A DNA stretch of 64,000 nt from Arthrobacter gallicola (GCF_014836775.1 NZ_JACSQD010000008.1:149034-213033); one strand, 5' to 3'. Positions 1 to 8,868 are shown, counted from the first letter of the stretch. Notes: a model not told the origin generated them from the letters alone. Program-made: numbers and translations.

Positions 1-70
1 GTGCACTGCGGCCCCTGGCCCAGGCACCGAAAAGACGAGTATCGCTGGCTGAGAGACCAGTAATTGAACG

Positions 71-94
71 GGCCAAAAAGCGCCGTTTTGGGCC
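71..94. other. Inverted repeat upstream of the DUF222 gene
   Basis: GGCCAAAA at 71-78 can pair with TTTTGGGCC at 86-94 with one bulged G. It could be the end of an upstream terminator or a promoter-proximal hairpin. No gene is visible in positions 1-128. Confidence 0.3.
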
Positions 95-128
95 TTGGAA
101 TGTCGGTGGCAGCTGAAAGTGTTGGGGT

Positions 129-2099
129 ATGAACAGCTCGTCAAGCACACCGTTTTCCCAGCCTGCGGGGGCGGCAAACGATCGTGTCCCAGGGGCTCCG
201 GACAGTTCCGGGGATGCCGCAGTCTTTTGTGCCGATCCGCAGGCAGCTTTCGCCGTGGCGGGGGTTCCGGAGGGGTTCGCCGGACGGCTGTCGCTGCGAT
301 CGGTGGAGCTGCTGGGGTTCACAGAAACAGTTGATGCCCTGGAGCGGTTCGGGGTGTTGATTTGTTGGGCACAGGCTCAGCAGGCCCGGGTGGCAGCCCG
401 GTTGGAGGAACTCTTCGCCCGCGACATCGCCCGGGCTGCCGGCAGGGAAGATCCCTCTTTGGCACTCTCTCTCGCGGCGGCGGAGGCCGGCGCCGTGTTG
501 AATCTTCCGCATATGACTGCAATGCGTCTGGTCAGCGAGTCGTCCCGGTTGAACCGGGAGCACCCCCAAACTTTGGCCCGCTTGGCTGAGGGCCGGATCG
601 GGTACCAGCACGCGCGAATCATCCTGGACGAGACCCAGCATCTGCCCGACATCCCAGCTCAGGATCCTGGTTTGGAAACAGATCCGGGCCCGGGCCCGGG
701 CCCGGGCACAGGCACCGACGCTGGCGGCGGCGCTGGCGCTGGTGGCGACCATGCTCCAAGCGATACCGGCTTTCCCACCGATACCGGCTCAGGTACCGAG
801 GGGAATAATCAGGCCTCCTTGCTGGACCGCAACCTGCAGTGCCCGGACCCAGGAGAGTCCGGCGGGCGGACAGAGGCGAACCCAGTGGTCTCGGAACCTG
901 AGCGGCTGGGTCTCCGGCAGCGTTTTGAGGCAGACCTGCTCAGCTCTGCGGAAGGCCGCACCGCGGCAGGTTTCGGGAAGAAAGCCCGCAGGTTGAGGGA
1001 GTCCCGGTTCCCTCAGACCATTCCGGCTAGGCACCGGGATGCAGTGGACAGGAGACGGGTCTGCTTCGAGGCTCTGCCGGACGGAATGTCCTGTTTGACC
1101 GCGTTCCTGGCCGCGGAGAAGGGCCAGGCCATTTATACAGCGCTGTCCGGGGCCGCCCGGGCCGGCAAATCTGCTGGGGATCCGCGGAGCGTTGACCAGT
1201 TGCGTGCCGACACTTTGGCCGCGGTATTGCTCGAGGGCGAGTCAAGAGCCGGTGCAGCGTCACCGCCCCACCGCAGTAAAACTGGTGCTCCGGCCACTGT
1301 TGTGCCCACCCCAGATACCCCGGCAGCAGAGGAGAATCCGGGTACCGAAAATCAACCGGATGACAGCGCACAACGGGGCGGGCGTTTAACTTCGCCCGGC
1401 AGCCTGGCGCCCGGGCAGCCGTTCCGAGCGGGACCGGGTGGCAAATCGGCTGATCGCCGACGGTCACATCCGCGGCCCCCATCCCGGACACGGGTAAGGA
1501 CGGAGGTGATGGTGCTGATCAACGCTGACACTCTCGCCGGTCTGGACCAGACCCCGGCCGAGTTGAACGGGTACGGTCCCATCAGCGCCGAAGCCGCCCG
1601 GACCATGATCCTTGCGGCACTGAACTGGACACCGCTTCTGCAGGATGCTGCCTCCGGGGAAATCCTGGCTGTCGGACGGCGGCGGCGAATCCCAGCCGGG
1701 CTCAAACGCTGGCTGCAAGCCCGGGACGGGACCTGCCGATTCCCTGGCTGCGCCGTAAACGTCACCCGTTCAGAGATCGACCACACCACTCCCTGGGCGC
1801 GCGGCGGTCCTACCGAACACTCGAACCTGGAACATCTCTGCCCTAAACATCACCGTTTCAAAACCCTGGGCTATTGGAAAGCCCGCCAGCCCGCACCCGG
1901 TGCCCTCGGCTGGACCTCACCGACCGGACGAACCTACACCACCCAACCCGCACTGGAGTTCGGTGGTGGTGCGGCCGGTCCCGGACTCCCACCGACGCCG
2001 GCCGGGCCCTTACCCGATCCCTCTCCGCAGCAGACCAACGCTCTCTGGGCCGATTGGCATTCCAGAACAGAGACGTCCCCGGACCCTCCTCCCTTCTGA
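129..2099 (+). CDS. DUF222 / HNH endonuclease domain protein (13E12 repeat family)
   Basis: 656 aa. The first ~400 residues have the helical, Ala/Arg/Leu-rich make-up of DUF222. The C-terminus holds an HNH nuclease module around residues 535-590, with CRFPGC, a conserved IDH (first His), and HLCPKHHRFK (last His), which suggests a zinc-stabilised HNH fold. Members of this family are abundant, multi-copy and poorly characterised in Actinobacteria, and are often assumed to be mobile or selfish. Two low-complexity linkers, Gly-Pro/Gly-Thr rich at about residues 190-215 and Pro/Gly rich at about 390-450, separate the domains. The ATG lacks a strong Shine-Dalgarno; I kept it because the DUF222-like reading begins soon after. 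Domain assignment is good; biological role is unknown. Confidence 0.88.
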   Translation: MNSSSSTPFSQPAGAANDRVPGAPDSSGDAAVFCADPQAAFAVAGVPEGFAGRLSLRSVELLGFTETVDALERFGVLICWAQAQQARVAARLEELFARDIARAAGREDPSLALSLAAAEAGAVLNLPHMTAMRLVSESSRLNREHPQTLARLAEGRIGYQHARIILDETQHLPDIPAQDPGLETDPGPGPGPGTGTDAGGGAGAGGDHAPSDTGFPTDTGSGTEGNNQASLLDRNLQCPDPGESGGRTEANPVVSEPERLGLRQRFEADLLSSAEGRTAAGFGKKARRLRESRFPQTIPARHRDAVDRRRVCFEALPDGMSCLTAFLAAEKGQAIYTALSGAARAGKSAGDPRSVDQLRADTLAAVLLEGESRAGAASPPHRSKTGAPATVVPTPDTPAAEENPGTENQPDDSAQRGGRLTSPGSLAPGQPFRAGPGGKSADRRRSHPRPPSRTRVRTEVMVLINADTLAGLDQTPAELNGYGPISAEAARTMILAALNWTPLLQDAASGEILAVGRRRRIPAGLKRWLQARDGTCRFPGCAVNVTRSEIDHTTPWARGGPTEHSNLEHLCPKHHRFKTLGYWKARQPAPGALGWTSPTGRTYTTQPALEFGGGAAGPGLPPTPAGPLPDPSPQQTNALWADWHSRTETSPDPPPF

Positions 2100-2245
2100 A
2101 CCCGTCCCCCGTTCTGAACTTGTGCCCGTCTGAGCTAGGGCCAGGTCTCGAAGAACAAACGAACGGATCCATCGGCCGGCCCAAACTTCGTTCTCCGGCT
2201 AATCCCAAACACCGTTCTCCTAGTAATTAGGACCACCAAGGCGCT

Positions 2246-2289
2246 GATAATCAGGACACGGATAAACAGGACATGGATAGAGTGGTCGC
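2246..2289 (+). promoter_or_regulatory. 15-bp tandem repeats running into a leaderless -10 box
   Basis: The 15-mer GATAANCAGGACANG occurs at 2246-2260 and 2261-2275, with a third partial start at 2276. The last copy merges into TAGAGT (2278-2283), a -10-like TANNNT box six bases before the ATG of the acetyltransferase. No Shine-Dalgarno is present, so a leaderless transcript is inferred. Confidence 0.45.
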
Positions 2290-2829
2290 ATGCTGGAGCA
2301 GAATGCCAGAGACTGGTCACCCGTCAGCACGGAACGTCTGCTGCTGCGCCGGCCGCAGGCCAGCGACGAAAGCGCAGCAATTGACCTCCACACCGATCCG
2401 CGGACCAACATTCACCACCCCGCGCCGTCGACCATCACCCGGGCTTCCTCCGCACGAACCTTCCACGAGATCCGTCAGCACTGGTACCGCCACGGCTTCG
2501 GGGTCTGGGCCGTCGTCGATCCGGGCGCTCCCCACACCCTCATCGGTTTCACGGGAGTCTCCCACCGGATCATCCGCGGCAGGCCCGCCCTGAACCTGTA
2601 CTACCGCTATTCCCCCGAGTACTGGGGCCAAGGGCTCGCCACAGAAGGCGCACTGGAAGCCGTACGCCTCTCCGAAGAGCTTCTCCCCGGGCTACCCGTC
2701 GTCGCCTACACTTCGGTGGACAACATTGGCTCCCAGCGGACCGCGCTGGCAGCAGGGCTGGAGCGCCGGACCGACCTCGACGTCGACCGCGGCACCTACA
2801 TGGACATCTACCTGGCCAAAGGCTGGTAA
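2290..2829 (+). CDS. GNAT family N-acetyltransferase (RimJ/RimL type)
   Basis: 179 aa, usual length for the RimJ/RimL branch of GNAT enzymes, which transfer acetyl from acetyl-CoA to an amine, often a protein N-terminus or small molecule. The N-terminus STERLLLRRPQASDE is the standard opening of the family. The middle carries GFTGVSHR, LNLYYRYSPEYWGQGLATEG (motif A, acetyl-CoA pyrophosphate loop) and the C-terminal SVDNIGSQRTALAAGL is the typical motif B end. Substrate cannot be told from sequence. The start ATG follows a TANNNT box by six bases, suggesting leaderless translation. Confidence 0.9.
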   Translation: MLEQNARDWSPVSTERLLLRRPQASDESAAIDLHTDPRTNIHHPAPSTITRASSARTFHEIRQHWYRHGFGVWAVVDPGAPHTLIGFTGVSHRIIRGRPALNLYYRYSPEYWGQGLATEGALEAVRLSEELLPGLPVVAYTSVDNIGSQRTALAAGLERRTDLDVDRGTYMDIYLAKGW

Positions 2830-3110
2830 GCCCGCCGGGCCGGAAGCCGCAGGCAGGCTCAACCCGCCCGGCAGCGCACGGACCACCCCAGCCGCCCCGG
2901 CAGCTGCCTCACCCAGGACTCAAAATTCCGGCCCTCCCCCACCCGCAAATTCCGCGCAGGGATCCACCACGCGGTCCGGCTGGGCCTACCCTGTAAATAC
3001 TGCAAGGAACTCTTTTCCCACCCATTCCCATGGCCTGGCACCGTTCCGCCGAAACCGGTCATCCGTTGACCTCGGCGCCGCCGGCAGCTGGACCCGGCAT
3101 GGAGGGTCAT

Positions 3111-5054
3111 ATGGAAAGCTTCACCCCAACAACAGACCCGGTCGGCGGGAGCATAGCCCTCTCCGCACTTCTCGCCCTCGTTCCGCTGCTGGTCTTCTTC
3201 CTGCTGCTGGCCTTCGCGAAAACCAAGGCTTACATAGCCGGAGCGTGTGCGTTGGCGGCAGCACTCGTCATCGCGGTCCTCGGCTTTGGCATGCCTGTCG
3301 GGCTGGCATTCCTTTCAGCGACCCAGGGTGCGGCCTTTGGCCTGTTCCCGGTCGTCTGGATTATTGTGATGGCCGTCTGGCTGTACCAGGTCACCGTGCG
3401 CAGCGGACGCTTCGAGGATCTTCGCCGCGTCTTCGATACGGTCGGCGGCGGCGACATCCGCGTCCAGGCTCTGCTGGTGGCCTTCTGCTTCGGCGGACTG
3501 CTCGAAGCCCTCGCCGGATTCGGTGCTCCGGTCGCGATCACAGTCACCATGCTCCTGGCCATTGGCATCGCACCCATCCGGGCAGCGACTGCCGTGCTGA
3601 TCGCCAACACCGCGCCGGTAGCATTCGGTGCCCTGGCCATCCCCATTACGACGGCGGCAAATCTCACCAGCTACACGGGCGACGAGATAGGCGCCGTCGT
3701 CGGGCGGCAGACCCCGCTGCTGGCCTTCCTGGTCCCGCTGATCCTGCTCTTCATCCTCGACGGCAGGCGCGGGCTGCGGGAATGCTGGCCGGTGGCGCTG
3801 TTCACCGGCGTCGTCTTCTCGATCTTCCAATTCCTGTGCTCAAACTACTTCTCCTACGAACTCACCGACATTGTTGCCTCCCTCGTGGCGATGGCAGCTG
3901 CCGTGGCATTCCTGCGGTTCTGGCAGCCGCGCGGCGGTCAACAGGCCTCCGACCGGATGCACGGCGAGCTGGAAACAGCCCGGGCCGGTGGCTGGACGCC
4001 GGCCGGTACCAAGGGAAGTGGTGCGTCAGGGCACGACGGCGGCACGGCAGCGCGCGGCGGTTCCGGGCACACCGGCGATTCCGGACAGTCCGGCGCTTCA
4101 GGACCATCCGGTGATTCAGGACAGACCGGCAGGTCCGGCAGGTCCGCGGGGCCGCCTGAGTACGTCGGGGGTCAGCGCGGGGCGCACGCTCCCGGATACG
4201 CTGCTGACCACGGCGCCGGGAAAAACGCCGGTACCGACGGACGGGACGGCCAATCCGCGGACCGGCTCACGGCGTCGCGCGGGTGGATGGCACTGTTCCC
4301 GTATGTCCTGGTGATTGTAATCTTTGGTATCGCCAATCTCTGGACCCTCGGCGTGGATATCCCGGCGGCCCTCGCCAGGACCACCATCGAGATCCCCTGG
4401 CCGTGGCTCCATGAGGCACTTCTGGATCCGAACGGCCAGACGCAGTCCTCCACCGTCTACAGCTTCGACTGGCTGGCCAGCCCCGGAACCCTGCTCCTGA
4501 TCAGCGGGCTGATCGTGGCGCTGGTGTACTCCCGCTTTGATGACCGTGGCCGGTATCCCCTGACCATGGGCGGTGCCATGCAGGAAATGTGGCTCACTGC
4601 CAAGCGGATGAAGTCCGCCGCGCTGACGATCCTGGGGGTCCTGGCACTGGCCTACGTGATGAATTTTTCCGGACAGACCATCTCGATCGGAACGTGGCTG
4701 GCGGCAACGGGCGCGTTCTTCGCGTTCCTCTCCCCGGTGCTCGGCTGGATCGGGACGGCGGTGACGGGATCCGACACCTCTGCCAACGCTCTGTTCGCAA
4801 AACTGCAGGAGACCGCCGGCCAGGCCGCCGGCCTGGATCCCAAGCTGATGGTTGCCGCGAACACCGGCGGCGGCGTGATGGGCAAGCTGATCTCGCCGCA
4901 GAACCTGGCAATCGCCGCCGCCGCCGTGAATATGAGCGGGCAGGAGTCGGTCCTGTTCCGGAAGGTCTTTGGCTGGAGCGTAGCCCTGCTGCTGGCCCTG
5001 TGTGTGATTGTCTTCCTGCAGTCCACACCAGTACTGAGCTGGATGATCCCGTAG
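3111..5054 (+). CDS. lctP: L-lactate permease, LctP family, with collagen-like loop insert
   Basis: 647 aa from the ATG at 3111, chosen because GGAGGG lies just upstream at 3101-3106. Members import lactate (also glycolate) through the inner membrane. Family landmarks: FCFGGLLEALAGFGAPVAIT near residue 125, repeated hydrophobic helices, SDTSANALFAKLQ and SPQNLAIA near the C-terminus. It is clearly paralogous to the permease at 13569 but about 70 residues longer. The extra length lies at roughly residues 300-384, a Gly/Ser/Asp-rich, non-membrane stretch with consecutive G-X-Y triplets (GHT GDS GQS GAS GPS GDS). No LldR-type palindrome is seen upstream, unlike the second copy, so its control probably differs. 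Substrate assignment is by family only. Confidence 0.9.
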   Translation: MESFTPTTDPVGGSIALSALLALVPLLVFFLLLAFAKTKAYIAGACALAAALVIAVLGFGMPVGLAFLSATQGAAFGLFPVVWIIVMAVWLYQVTVRSGRFEDLRRVFDTVGGGDIRVQALLVAFCFGGLLEALAGFGAPVAITVTMLLAIGIAPIRAATAVLIANTAPVAFGALAIPITTAANLTSYTGDEIGAVVGRQTPLLAFLVPLILLFILDGRRGLRECWPVALFTGVVFSIFQFLCSNYFSYELTDIVASLVAMAAAVAFLRFWQPRGGQQASDRMHGELETARAGGWTPAGTKGSGASGHDGGTAARGGSGHTGDSGQSGASGPSGDSGQTGRSGRSAGPPEYVGGQRGAHAPGYAADHGAGKNAGTDGRDGQSADRLTASRGWMALFPYVLVIVIFGIANLWTLGVDIPAALARTTIEIPWPWLHEALLDPNGQTQSSTVYSFDWLASPGTLLLISGLIVALVYSRFDDRGRYPLTMGGAMQEMWLTAKRMKSAALTILGVLALAYVMNFSGQTISIGTWLAATGAFFAFLSPVLGWIGTAVTGSDTSANALFAKLQETAGQAAGLDPKLMVAANTGGGVMGKLISPQNLAIAAAAVNMSGQESVLFRKVFGWSVALLLALCVIVFLQSTPVLSWMIP

Positions 5055-5085
5055 CCGGGGACAGGATCAGCCAGCATCCGGTTCA

Positions 5086-5901
5086 TCAGTAGCTGGCGCG
5101 TTCGTCCTCGGCATCAGTGGTCTGCGGCAGGTACCTGGCAGCGAGCGCCTCGGACGCACGTGCCAGCAGGGCGACGTCGGCCCCCACCAGGATGAAATCC
5201 ACCCCGGCATCAAGGTAACGCCGGGCGGTGGCCTCGGCGAACGCGTTGACCCCCACGGGAACACCAAGCTCCTTGGCGGTGCGGATGCACTGCTCAACGG
5301 CAGCCACCACCTCGGGGTGTTCCTGCTGCCCGAGATAACCCATCGACGCCGCCAGGTCCGACGGACCCACAAAGATCCCGTCCACACCGTCCGTTGCGGC
5401 GATCTCCGCCACGTTGGCCACCGCCTGTGCGGTCTCCACCTGGACCAGCAGGGTCACTGTTTCATCGGCCCGGCCCAGATAGTTCTCGATCCGGTTCCAC
5501 CGTGAGGCACGCGCCAGCGCACTGCCCACGCCGCGGACGCCATGCGGCGGGTAACGGACGGCGGCGACGGCGGCGGCCGCCTGTTCCGCCGTATCCACCA
5601 TGGGCACCAGCAGGTTCTGCACGCCGAGGTCCAGGTACTGCTTGATCAGCACCGTGTCGTTGATCGGCAGCCGCACCACCGGCTGAATCGGATACCCAGC
5701 CGCAACCTGCAGCTGCACGCTGATGGACTCCAAGCTGTTGATGCTGTGTTCGCCGTCGATCAGCAGCCAGTCCAGACCGGATCCGGCGCAGATCTCGGTC
5801 ACCAGCGGATTGCCGGTGCACGCCCACATGCCCACCCGGGCACGTCCGCCGGGCACCAGATCGGCTTTGAACGAAGTTGCGGGGTCTACTCGAAACGGCA
5901 T
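5086..5901 (-). CDS. hpaI: HpcH/HpaI-type 2-oxo-acid aldolase
   Basis: 271 aa, standard for the HpcH/HpaI class II aldolases that cleave 4-hydroxy-2-oxoheptanedioate (or similar) to pyruvate and a semialdehyde at the end of homoprotocatechuate meta-cleavage. Visible motifs: WLLIDGEHSINS (catalytic His and metal/phosphate contacts), QPVVRLP, QNLLVPMVDTAEQA, PPHGVRGVG, VQVETAQAVANVAEI (metal-binding Glu) and DGIFVGPSDLAASMGY (metal-binding Asp). The ATG at 5901 lies inside the end of the upstream hydratase gene: the two frames overlap by 16 nt, which implies translational coupling. Convergent with lctP, 31 bp away. Confidence 0.9.
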   Translation of the reverse strand: MPFRVDPATSFKADLVPGGRARVGMWACTGNPLVTEICAGSGLDWLLIDGEHSINSLESISVQLQVAAGYPIQPVVRLPINDTVLIKQYLDLGVQNLLVPMVDTAEQAAAAVAAVRYPPHGVRGVGSALARASRWNRIENYLGRADETVTLLVQVETAQAVANVAEIAATDGVDGIFVGPSDLAASMGYLGQQEHPEVVAAVEQCIRTAKELGVPVGVNAFAEATARRYLDAGVDFILVGADVALLARASEALAARYLPQTTDAEDERASY

Positions 5902-6671
5902 GTCACTGATCCCAGCTGTCCGTAGTCTGCATGGACGGTGTCTCCCTTGTGCACCCACATGGGACGGGTGAAGGATCCCGCGAGGATGATCTCTCCGGCG
6001 CCCAGCGTGGTTCCGTGGGCGGCAAGCTTGTTGGCCAGCCAGTACACCCCGGCGGCCGGATGGTTCAGGACACCGGCAGCCACACCGGTTTCTTCGATGG
6101 TCTGGTTTTTGTACAGCAGGGCAGCGACCCAGCGCAGGTCGACGTCGGACACCTTGACCGGCCGTCCGCCCACCACCATGGCGCCCATCGCCGCGTTGTC
6201 GGAGATGGTGTCCACGATGGTGCGGCCTTCCATCTCGATGCGGGAGTCCAGGATTTCCAGCGCGGGAACGACGTAGTCGGTGGCGTCCAGGACGTCGAAG
6301 ATGCTGCAGTTCGGACCGGAGAGCGGCTTGCCCAGCACAAAGGCCAGCTCCACTTCAATCCGCGGATGGGTATAGGCGTCCCACTGGACGGTGCAGCCGT
6401 TCTCCAGCACCATGTTGTCGAAAATGACGCCGTAGTCCGGTTCGGTGATTCCGGTGGCGGCCTGCATGGCCTTGGACGTCAGGCCGATCTTGCGGCCGAC
6501 CAGCTTCCGCCCGCTCTCCTGCATCCGCTGGCTCCAGAGATTCTGCACGGCGTAGGAGTCCTCCACCGTCATCTCCGGATACCGGGACGTCAGGCGCTGA
6601 ACCGGAATGCGGTTGGCGCCGGCGGCCACCAGCTCATCGGCGATCTTCTCAATGGTTTGCTGCTCGAGCAC
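5886..6671 (-). CDS. hpaH: 2-oxo-hept-4-ene-1,7-dioate hydratase (fumarylacetoacetate hydrolase superfamily)
   Basis: 261 aa, close to the ~267 of HpaH/HpcG. It hydrates 2-oxohept-4-ene-1,7-dioate before the aldolase step; a 2-oxopent-4-enoate hydratase role (catechol meta-pathway) is the main alternative. Motifs: GRKIGLTSKAMQ, PDYGVIFDNM, HPRIEVELAFVLGKPL (metal-binding Glu pair), ALEILDSRIE, DNAAMGAMVVG, and ILAGSFTRPMWVHKGD. GTG start at 6671 with only a weak AGG upstream. First gene of a two-gene leftward unit with the aldolase. No ring-cleavage dioxygenase is present here, so the upper pathway must lie elsewhere. Confidence 0.88.
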   Translation of the reverse strand: MLEQQTIEKIADELVAAGANRIPVQRLTSRYPEMTVEDSYAVQNLWSQRMQESGRKLVGRKIGLTSKAMQAATGITEPDYGVIFDNMVLENGCTVQWDAYTHPRIEVELAFVLGKPLSGPNCSIFDVLDATDYVVPALEILDSRIEMEGRTIVDTISDNAAMGAMVVGGRPVKVSDVDLRWVAALLYKNQTIEETGVAAGVLNHPAAGVYWLANKLAAHGTTLGAGEIILAGSFTRPMWVHKGDTVHADYGQLGSVTCRFE

Positions 6672-6724
6672 GTACCTGCACCACTTTCCGGGGGAATGCT
6701 GTCCGCTCCATTACGGCTGAACAG

Positions 6725-6739
6725 GATTGTATATGATTC
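6725..6739. promoter_or_regulatory. AT-rich imperfect palindrome in hpaH / metF divergent promoter
   Basis: GATTGTATATGATTC is an imperfect inverted repeat in an otherwise GC-rich 142-bp divergent intergenic region. It resembles the ATTGTA-type half-sites of FCD-domain GntR regulators. Candidate operator only; no adjacent regulator gene. Confidence 0.3.
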
Positions 6740-6800
6740 AGGACACATTTCGTCGGCGACGGAGGGCTTCGGATTCGTGGACACCTCCGGCGTGGCTGGC

Positions 6801-6806
6801 TAGGGT
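6801..6806 (+). promoter_or_regulatory. -10 box of a leaderless promoter for the MetF-like gene
   Basis: TAGGGT followed by exactly seven bases and then the ATG at 6814, with no strong Shine-Dalgarno. This is the spacing expected when transcription starts at the ATG. The same layout is seen at the VOC and cupin genes in this window. Confidence 0.45.
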
Positions 6807-6813
6807 GGCAGGC

Positions 6814-7665
6814 ATGAGTCCACGCGCGCCCTCAGAAGGCAGTCTGCTGTCCGGTTTCTCCCTGGAAATGACCGGCAAGGACGTCGAGGCCCTGCGCAGC
6901 GCGCAGGATGTGCTGCCGGCCGGCACCAGAGTGAACGTGACCTTCCTGGGCAACGAAGACCTGCCGATGCGCCTGGCGGCCGCGGCAGCCGTGAAATCCG
7001 CCGGGCTGGTCCCGGTGCCGCATATTTCCGCCCGCAGGCTCGAATCCTCCGCCGAACTGGAAAAGTTCCTCGGCGCCCTGGCCGATGCCGATGCGGTGGA
7101 GAACCTGTTCGTGGTGGGAGGCGACCCTGCGGAACCGATGGGGCCGTACGAAGACTCGCTCGCCGTCGTCCGTTCCGGGCTGCCCGCAGCGTACGGTGCC
7201 CGGCACATCAGCATCGCAGGTTACCCGGAGGGGCATCCGGATATCAGCGGGGAAGCCTTGTGGACTGCCCTGCTGGCCAAGGCCGATGCCCTCCGGGAGC
7301 AGGGTCTGGAAGCCTCCATCATTACCCAGTTCGGATTCGATACGGCCCCGGTCCTGGCCTGGCTGGAAGAGCTGCGCGGCCGCGGCGTCAGCATCCCGGT
7401 CCGGATCGGCGTTCCGGGCCCCGCAGGCATCAAACGGCTGCTCGGCTACGCACGGCGGTTCGGCGTGGGGACCTCGGCCGGGATCGCACAGAAATACGGG
7501 TTCTCGCTGACCAACCTGCTGGGCACCGCCGGCCCGGACCGCTTCCTCCGCGACCTGGCCGCAGCCCACGATCCCGCCCGGCACGGCACCGTCCAGCTGC
7601 ACTTCTACACCTTCGGCGGCCTGCGGGCCACGGCAGAATGGGTCCGGGACTTCCAGGAGCACTAG
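6814..7665 (+). CDS. metF: Methylenetetrahydrofolate reductase family protein
   Basis: 283 aa from the ATG at 6814. The protein has the MTHFR TIM-barrel signature: SLLSGFSLEMTGKDVEAL, VNVTFLGNEDLPMRLAAA, VPHISARRL, NLFVVGGDPAEPMGPYEDS (FAD contact region), ISIAGYPEGHP, ASIITQFGFD and VRIGVPGPAGIKRLL. The family reduces 5,10-methylene-THF to 5-methyl-THF or runs the reverse. Its neighbour two genes away is a LigM-like THF-dependent O-demethylase that would generate 5-methyl-THF, and metF-ligM pairing is known from Sphingobium SYK-6 lignin metabolism. I infer it recycles methyl-THF from O-demethylation rather than (or as well as) supplying methionine synthesis. Likely leaderless mRNA. Confidence 0.85.
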   Translation: MSPRAPSEGSLLSGFSLEMTGKDVEALRSAQDVLPAGTRVNVTFLGNEDLPMRLAAAAAVKSAGLVPVPHISARRLESSAELEKFLGALADADAVENLFVVGGDPAEPMGPYEDSLAVVRSGLPAAYGARHISIAGYPEGHPDISGEALWTALLAKADALREQGLEASIITQFGFDTAPVLAWLEELRGRGVSIPVRIGVPGPAGIKRLLGYARRFGVGTSAGIAQKYGFSLTNLLGTAGPDRFLRDLAAAHDPARHGTVQLHFYTFGGLRATAEWVRDFQEH

Positions 7666-7762
7666 TCACCCGAAAATCCCGGACCCACCCCGGCTTTACT
7701 CTGCTCTGCAAACCCGCTGCGAACCACCTGCAAACCTCGCCTGCGGGTCCGCACGAACCCGG

Positions 7763-8746
7763 CTAGTAGGACGGAAGCAGCGTCTCCATGTCCGGAATCT
7801 CCTCGACCAGTCCGCGGTCCAGTGAGATGCGGGCAACCTCCTCGATGGAGGCGCTGTTCACCTCGGTGCTGTACCGGGGCAGGGTCAGCTGCTCGATCAC
7901 CTCAGGCTTGAGCGAGGTGTAGCTGGGCAGGATCGCACGGACCTTGTCCGGGTTCGCCTCTGCAAACTCCTGTGAAGCCTTGAGTGCACGGACAAACTTC
8001 TCCACGGTTTCCGGATTTTCCTGGATGTACTCGTCTGAAGCGAAATAGACGGCCACCGTCAGGTCATCCACCGGCTCGGCGTAATTGGAGAACACCGGAA
8101 CGGCGCCGTCGGCCTTGGCAATGGTCACAAAGGGTTCGACGGCGGCGATCGCGTCCACGGTTCCGGCAGCAAGCTGCCCGGACAGTTCGGGGAACGGTAT
8201 CTCCACGAACTCGATGCTCTCGTAATCCCCTCCCGCCTGCTTCACGGCCTCAGAGATGGTGGAGTCGGAAATATTGTTCAGCGTGTTCACGCCGACCTTT
8301 TTGCCTTCAAGATCCTTGGTGGTCTCAATACCGCTGTCCGGCTTGGTCATCACGGCGGCAAAGTCCGCATCAGGGTCGCCGGTGGAGCTGCCCCCGGGAG
8401 CCACCATCTGCACCGGCAAGCCCTTCGAACGTCCCACGATCATGGAGGTGATGTTGGAGAAGCCAAAATCCATCTGCCCCGAAGTCACCGCCGGAACGAT
8501 GGCCGCTCCGCCCTGAGCCAGGGTGAGGGTGACGTCCAGGCCTTCCGCCTCAAAGAGGCCTTCCTGAACCCCGAGATAAATAGGCGCCACGTCCACGATA
8601 GGAATAACCCCCACCTCAATGGCCGTGAGCCCTTCGGCTGCGGGAGACCCGCTGCTGGTTTCGTCAGTGGAGGACAGCGACCCCGATCCGCACGCCGTCA
8701 GGCCAAGCAGCGCCACCGTTGCCGCTGCTGCAACCAGTTTCCTCAT
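7763..8746 (-). CDS. ABC transporter substrate-binding lipoprotein (NMT1/THI5-like, SsuA-type)
   Basis: 327 aa from the ATG at 8746, which has AGGAG seven bases upstream. The N-terminus is a lipoprotein signal peptide with lipobox LTAC, Cys19 being the predicted lipidation site. The mature protein follows the nitrate/sulfonate/taurine binding fold: IYLGVQEGLFEAEGLDVTL, GAAIVPAVTSGQMDFGFSNI, LEGKKVGVNTLNNISDSTI, GTVDAIAAVEPFV. No permease or ATPase gene sits beside it, so it is an orphan component that must use a distant ABC core. It is divergent from the LigM-like gene, and shared regulation suggests an aromatic or methoxylated substrate. That is inference. Confidence 0.88.
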   Translation of the reverse strand: MRKLVAAAATVALLGLTACGSGSLSSTDETSSGSPAAEGLTAIEVGVIPIVDVAPIYLGVQEGLFEAEGLDVTLTLAQGGAAIVPAVTSGQMDFGFSNITSMIVGRSKGLPVQMVAPGGSSTGDPDADFAAVMTKPDSGIETTKDLEGKKVGVNTLNNISDSTISEAVKQAGGDYESIEFVEIPFPELSGQLAAGTVDAIAAVEPFVTIAKADGAVPVFSNYAEPVDDLTVAVYFASDEYIQENPETVEKFVRALKASQEFAEANPDKVRAILPSYTSLKPEVIEQLTLPRYSTEVNSASIEEVARISLDRGLVEEIPDMETLLPSY

Positions 8747-8805
8747 GGATGTCTCCTCGTTTGTCGCGGACCGAGCCGCGGGGCAGTTTGTGATACAAGC
8801 CACAC

Positions 8806-8823
8806 TATCTACCAGGATAGATA
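8806..8823. promoter_or_regulatory. Inverted repeat TATCTA-N6-TAGATA, candidate operator
   Basis: Perfect 6-bp arms (8806-8811 and 8818-8823) in the 193-bp divergent promoter between the binding-protein gene and the LigM-like gene. A second, similar element lies 46 bp further on. AT-rich sequence in a GC-rich genome supports a binding site. Confidence 0.45.
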
Positions 8824-8868
8824 TTGACTAGGTCCCCTAAACCGGGAGCCCCCGGCCCTCGACTTACC

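Noticed and set aside
2726..4114. 462-codon frame overlapping the GNAT end and the first lactate permease
   Set aside because: Arg/Gly-rich shadow of the permease frame; the permease has membrane helices and a Shine-Dalgarno.
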